Origin: Cryobacterium cryoconiti
Lineage (GTDB): Bacteria; Actinomycetota; Actinomycetes; Actinomycetales; Microbacteriaceae
Length of the DNA: 64,000 nt
Assembly: GCF_004403065.1 (NCBI RefSeq)
Contig: NZ_SOHA01000035.1
Location: 1-64,000 of the forward strand
Direction of reading: 5' to 3'
Below, one piece after another: positions 60,621 to 64,000 of the stretch. The stretch's first letter is position 1. Each line of letters starts with the position of its first letter. The translations under genes and the position numbers were made by a program. Under the pieces are notes generated by a model. It was not told where the DNA came from. It ran no database searches and saw nothing but the letters and a program-made list of their open reading frames with translations.

Positions 60621-61322
60621 CTACGGGTAGATCGGGTTCGTGGCGATGATCATGATCGCCGCCCAGTGGCAGAGGAAGGCCACCACGGTCAGGGTGTGGA
60701 AGATCTCGTGGAAACCGAACACGCCCGGCAGCGGGTTGGGTCGTTTCATGCCGTAGATGACGGCGCCGACGGAGTAGCAGAGCCCGCCGATCATGATCAG
60801 CGTCATCATCACCGCGTCGGCCTGGAAGAAGTCGACGATGAACATGAGGGCGCCCCAACCGAGCGCCAGGTAGAGCGGGACGTACAGCCAGCGCGGGGCG
60901 TTGATCCAGAACACCCGGAAGGCGATTCCGAGGATGGCGCCGCCCCAGACCAGCGACAGGAGCAGCGTGGACTTGGCCGGCGGCAGGGCGAGCACCGAGA
61001 TGGGCGTGTAGGAGCCCGCAATCAGCAGGAAGATGTTGGCGTGGTCGATCCGCTTGAGGATCACGCGGGTGCGGGGGCTCCAGTTGAACCGGTGGTACAG
61101 GGCCGAATTGCCGAACAGCAGCATTGAACTCAGCACGAACACGAGTGAACTCCAGCGTGCCGCGGCGCCGTCGGCTGAGAGCAGAAGCACGGTGCCGGCC
61201 ACGATGGTGACCGGGAAGGTTCCCGCGTGGATCCAGCCACGCCAGGTGGGCTTGACGTCCACCTGCTGAGGCAGGTCGTCCTCGAACAACGGCAGGTTGG
61301 TGATGTCATCCGCGGGGGCCAT
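60621..61322 (-). CDS. Hemolysin III / PAQR-family membrane protein
   Basis: A 233-residue protein with seven transmembrane helices. Family residues: SALYHRFNW, RIDHANIFLLIAGSYTP, and near the C-terminus FHEIFHTLTVVAFLCHW, whose histidines form the PAQR metal site. Place matches Rv1085c. ATG 61322 is chosen because TATTCT lies exactly 6 nt upstream; the longer frame would start before the transcript. Confidence 0.9.
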   Translation of the reverse strand: MAPADDITNLPLFEDDLPQQVDVKPTWRGWIHAGTFPVTIVAGTVLLLSADGAAARWSSLVFVLSSMLLFGNSALYHRFNWSPRTRVILKRIDHANIFLLIAGSYTPISVLALPPAKSTLLLSLVWGGAILGIAFRVFWINAPRWLYVPLYLALGWGALMFIVDFFQADAVMMTLIMIGGLCYSVGAVIYGMKRPNPLPGVFGFHEIFHTLTVVAFLCHWAAIMIIATNPIYP

Positions 61323-61328
61323 GCTGCA

Positions 61329-61334
61329 AGAATA
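61329..61334 (-). promoter_or_regulatory. Predicted -10 of the hemolysin III gene (leaderless)
   Basis: TATTCT on the minus strand, 6 nt before the ATG at 61322. Confidence 0.5.
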
Positions 61335-61380
61335 CGACAGCGTGCATGCCGCGAGCGGCACGCAACGGCCGCGAGTGAGC

Positions 61381-61386
61381 TAGCGT
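61381..61386 (+). promoter_or_regulatory. Predicted -10 of the prenyl transferase gene (leaderless)
   Basis: TAGCGT ends exactly 6 nt before the GTG at 61393. Confidence 0.5.
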
Positions 61387-61392
61387 AAACAC

Positions 61393-62178
61393 GTGCAGAA
61401 ACGGGAAGTTCCATGGGCGCGCGGCATTCTCTACGGGGTGTACCAGCGTCGCCTTCGCCGAGGGCTGACTCCGGATGTGCTCCCGGACCACGTTGCCATG
61501 ATCATCGACGGCAACCGGCGATGGGCCCGACAGCTTGGCTTCGACTCCGCCGCCCACGGCCATCGGGCCGGGGCCGCGAAGATGCGCGAATTCCTCAAAT
61601 GGTGTGACGACCTCGGCATCTCCGTTGTCACGCTCTACCTGCTGTCTTCCGACAACCTGACCAACCGGCCGACCGAAGAGCTCCAGGAATTGATGAAGAT
61701 CATCGCGAAGCTCGCGGAGGAGCTGTCCCGGGTCCGGGACTGGCGGGTGCAGCAGGTGGGATCCAAGACGGGCCTGCCGGAGCCTCTGATCGCCGCTTTG
61801 AACGCCGCGGAGGCGCGGACGGCACGCAAGAAGGGGCTGCATATCAATCTTGCGGTGGGCTACGGCGGACGCACCGAGATCACCGACGCGATGCGAAGCA
61901 TCGTCGGGGCGCATCTCGAGAACGGCCACACGCTTGAGAACCTCGCGGAAACCCTCACCCCTGAACTGATCGGGGCGCACCTATACACCAGCGGCCAGCC
62001 TGATCCCGACCTGGTCATCCGCACGTCCGGGGAGCAGCGCATCAGCGATTTCATGCTCTGGCAGAGCGCGCACAGCGAGTTCTATTTCATGGAAGCTCTC
62101 GGGCCGGACCTTCGGCAGGTCGACTTCCTGCGTGCCCTGCGCGATTTTGCCAGGCGCCAGCGCCGGTTCGGCGGGTAG
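61393..62178 (+). CDS. Z-type isoprenyl diphosphate synthase (UppS/Rv1086-like)
   Basis: A 261-residue cis-prenyltransferase. The catalytic Asp39 is in MIIDGNRRWA. LYLLSSDNLTNRP, RTSGEQRISDFMLWQ and SEFYF (Mg/pyrophosphate binding) are present. The position next to the hemolysin III gene matches Rv1086, which makes short Z,E-farnesyl diphosphate, so this may be that homologue rather than the long-chain undecaprenyl synthase. Chain length is not readable here. Confidence 0.9.
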   Translation: MQKREVPWARGILYGVYQRRLRRGLTPDVLPDHVAMIIDGNRRWARQLGFDSAAHGHRAGAAKMREFLKWCDDLGISVVTLYLLSSDNLTNRPTEELQELMKIIAKLAEELSRVRDWRVQQVGSKTGLPEPLIAALNAAEARTARKKGLHINLAVGYGGRTEITDAMRSIVGAHLENGHTLENLAETLTPELIGAHLYTSGQPDPDLVIRTSGEQRISDFMLWQSAHSEFYFMEALGPDLRQVDFLRALRDFARRQRRFGG

Positions 62179-62185
62179 GACATCC

Positions 62186-63307
62186 ATGACCGCTCTTGAT
62201 CACTATCTGGAGGGGTTCCTGGAGGAGCCCGGTTACCTCGACTACGCCCGGGTGGGGCCGTGTTCCGCCGGCGTCGTCGCCGAGACGCTGGGCCAGACGG
62301 AGACGCTGTCCCGCGCGCGGTTCGGCAGCCTCGATCATTTCCACGCCCAGGACCAACGGCTGCGCTCCGCCGTGGCCGAGGCCACCGGTTTCCGTGCCGA
62401 CCAGATCGTCTGCGAGCCCAACACCACCACCGGGATCATGCAGGCCATGTTCGGCCTCACCGGGCCGGTGCTCCTCTCGCCCGGGGATTTCCCCACGGTG
62501 CCGTTCGCGGCTGTGCGCGCGGCGGAGGCGCTGCGCGTGGTCACCCCGATCTGGTTGGAGACCGATCACGGTCGGGTCACCCCCGGGCAGATCCGGGAAC
62601 AGCTGACCTCGGCCACCGCCGCGGTGGCGGTGTGCCTCGTCGATTCCCGCACGGGTCATCGCGCGGACCTGGACGGCATCCGTCAGGTCATCGGGGACCG
62701 CCTGCTCATCGTCGACGCCATCCAGGGTTTCGGGGCAGTGGATGTTCCGTACGAGGTGGCGGATGTCGTCGCCTCGGGTGGGCAGAAATGGGCCAGAGCC
62801 GGTTGGGGCACCGGTTTCCTGGCGCTCAGCGATCGCGCCGTGGAACGTCTGGTTCCCGTGTTCTCCGGTTTCGCCGGCACCGACACCGCCGAGCCGTGGG
62901 ACGAGGTGCTGCCCCCGAGCCGCAGTGCCAACGCGTTCCGTGTGAGCAATGGGGACTCCATCGCCCAGGCGCGGTTCGCGACAGCTCTCGAAGAGGTGGC
63001 CGGCGTCGGCATCCGCTCGATCGAGGACGCGATCAACGTCAATGTGGCGCAGCTGATCGATCTGGCCGACGAGTTCGCCATACCCGTGGTCTCCTCACGG
63101 GACGACCGGGAGCGGGCCGGCATCCTGGTGCTCGAACCCCCGGCCGCCCACCTCACGCTGCTGGGCATCGCCCTGCACAACCACGGCGTCACTGCGACGA
63201 CGCGCGACGGCACCGTGCGACTCAGCACCCATGCTGCGCTCAGCCCGGACACGATCGACATGCTGCGCGGCGCGTTCACGTCGTATGCGACCGCGGTGAT
63301 CTACTGA
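62186..63307 (+). CDS. Class V aminotransferase-fold PLP enzyme
   Basis: A 373-residue PLP enzyme of the aminotransferase V / selenocysteine-lyase / kynureninase-like fold. Schiff-base Lys201 is in ASGGQKWARAG, Asp177 (IVDAIQGFG) contacts the PLP ring nitrogen, and EPNTTTGI is the phosphate-binding segment. No cysteine-desulfurase active loop is evident. Starts 7 bp after the prenyl transferase stop with AGGA upstream, so they are probably co-transcribed. The substrate is unknown. Confidence 0.83.
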   Translation: MTALDHYLEGFLEEPGYLDYARVGPCSAGVVAETLGQTETLSRARFGSLDHFHAQDQRLRSAVAEATGFRADQIVCEPNTTTGIMQAMFGLTGPVLLSPGDFPTVPFAAVRAAEALRVVTPIWLETDHGRVTPGQIREQLTSATAAVAVCLVDSRTGHRADLDGIRQVIGDRLLIVDAIQGFGAVDVPYEVADVVASGGQKWARAGWGTGFLALSDRAVERLVPVFSGFAGTDTAEPWDEVLPPSRSANAFRVSNGDSIAQARFATALEEVAGVGIRSIEDAINVNVAQLIDLADEFAIPVVSSRDDRERAGILVLEPPAAHLTLLGIALHNHGVTATTRDGTVRLSTHAALSPDTIDMLRGAFTSYATAVIY

Positions 63308-63419
63308 CGGTCCCGTGCCGGCCGGGGTTCGGTCCGGAAGATGACTGCCCGGTGAACGTCTGTTTTGAATGCGCGTGTCGCTCTTCCCTTGCTGCGCTTG
63401 AATAAGTAGCGTCATGCTC

Positions 63420-63438
63420 ATCAGGTATGGCACCTGAT
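63420..63438. promoter_or_regulatory. Inverted repeat in the phoH upstream region
   Basis: Perfect 7-bp arms ATCAGGT and ACCTGAT around ATGGC, 89 bp before the phoH start. It could be an operator or a leader hairpin; otherwise the 219-bp gap shows no clear feature. Confidence 0.35.
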
Positions 63439-63526
63439 CGAGACGGCCACATAAGTACGGCTCGAGAACCCTGTGGCTGCTCGCCAACACAATCTGTGCC
63501 TCACGGGGCACGGGGTGGGAGTGGTT

Positions 63527-64000
63527 GTGACCGCTAATCAGATCGACAACAAGGGTTCGAACCAGACGGCGGCGGCGGGGCAAGCCGAATGCACCTACGT
63601 TCTGGACACATCGGTACTACTTTCCGATCCCAAGGCGATTTTCCGCTTCGCGGAGCACGCCGTGGTGCTCCCGGTTGTGGTCATCGCGGAGCTCGAGGCC
63701 AAGCGCAACGACCCGGAGATCGGGTACTTCGCCCGGCAGTCGCTGCGGCTGCTTGACGAACTCCGGGTGAAGCACGAGCGGCTGGACTTCCCGATTCCAG
63801 TCGGTGAGGGCGGCAGCCTGCGGGTGGAACTGAACCACTCGAACATGTCGGTGCTGCCCTCCGGCCTCCAACTGGGCGACAACGACTCACGCATCCTCGC
63901 CGTGGCCCTCAATCTGGCCAACGACGGCCTGAACGTGACTGTCGTCACCAAGGATCTGCCGCTGCGGGTGAAGGCCGCCTCGCTCGGCCTCGCCGCGGAG
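63527..64000 (+). CDS. PhoH family protein with N-terminal PIN domain (3'-truncated by window end)
   Basis: The first 158 codons of a PhoH2-type protein. The PIN nuclease domain is visible: [11 protein letters not shown] (first Asp), [11 protein letters not shown] (Glu), [16 protein letters not shown] (Asp pair) and [12 protein letters not shown]. The PhoH ATPase/helicase half would lie beyond the window. PhoH2 proteins are RNA helicase-nucleases related to VapC toxins. GTG 63527 is chosen for GGGAG at 5 nt; GTG 63521 is also in frame. Position matches Rv1095. Confidence 0.88.
   Translation, partial: MTANQIDNKGSNQTAAAGQAECTYVLDTSVLLSDPKAIFRFAEHAVVLPVVVIAELEAKRNDPEIGYFARQSLRLLDELRVKHERLDFPIPVGEGGSLRVELNHSNMSVLPSGLQLGDNDSRILAVALNLANDGLNVTVVTKDLPLRVKAASLGLAAE

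Overview
The window is high-GC actinobacterial chromosome. Lysine, glutamine and asparagine codons end almost only in G or C. There is a mycothiol-conjugate amidase (mca), a polyprenol-phosphate-mannose protein mannosyltransferase, an actinobacterial MetNIQ operon and a gene order shared with Mycobacterium. The dense GGATGC/GCATCC hexamers and the style of the genes point to Microbacteriaceae (a Leifsonia/Cryobacterium-like organism); the genus is inference. No phage, transposase, integrase or CRISPR array was seen.

Layout. 1-3.2 kb: the C-terminus of a secreted metallophosphoesterase, a YeiH-type transporter and a fatty-acid desaturase. 3.4-38.5 kb: a housekeeping backbone in an order that, as I recall it, parallels M. 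tuberculosis Rv1002c-Rv1026: pmt, rsmI, metG, tatD, ksgA, ispE, [ABC-F, metQNI, CYTH-CHAD, MarR], tRNA-Gln, glmU, prs, [small membrane protein, nuclease-like gene, gnd], rplY, pth, mfd, mazG, [ferritin, hisS], eno, ftsB, DUF501, [S8 protease, NDH-2, tRNA-UAA, SHOCT protein], ppx. 38.5-58.4 kb: accessory genes: a MacB-like ABC exporter divergent from a NarL-type two-component system; an Ig-like membrane protein; a three-gene operon (PLP aldolase-like, sugar-lactone oxidase-like, GH1-fold protein); lemA-htpX; a YcaQ/AlkX-type glycosylase; a four-gene ABC importer; an AI-2E-type permease; and ilvA. 58.4-64 kb: a second block like Rv1080c-Rv1095: greA, DUF4307, mca, small membrane protein, hemolysin III, Z-prenyl transferase, class V aminotransferase, and phoH cut off by the window end.

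Most interesting signals. (1) Three families of short intergenic repeats: a ~64-bp palindrome (4 copies), a ~55-bp palindrome with arms up to 23 bp perfect (3 copies), and a 22-bp tandem unit (two pairs). One palindrome lies inside the metQ-metN operon, and two bracket a lone nuclease-like gene. (2) The GH1-fold protein lacks both catalytic glutamates but keeps the sugar-binding residues. (3) At least a dozen genes have a TANNNT hexamer exactly 6 nt before ATG/GTG, the layout of leaderless transcripts; one of these starts a 4-codon mini-ORF that runs into a histidine kinase by a GTGA overlap. (4) A complete tRNA with anticodon UAA has the short variable loop of a class I tRNA rather than the long arm of tRNA-Leu. 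(5) pth has no ATG/GTG/TTG start upstream of its catalytic residues and probably starts at CTG behind a good Shine-Dalgarno.
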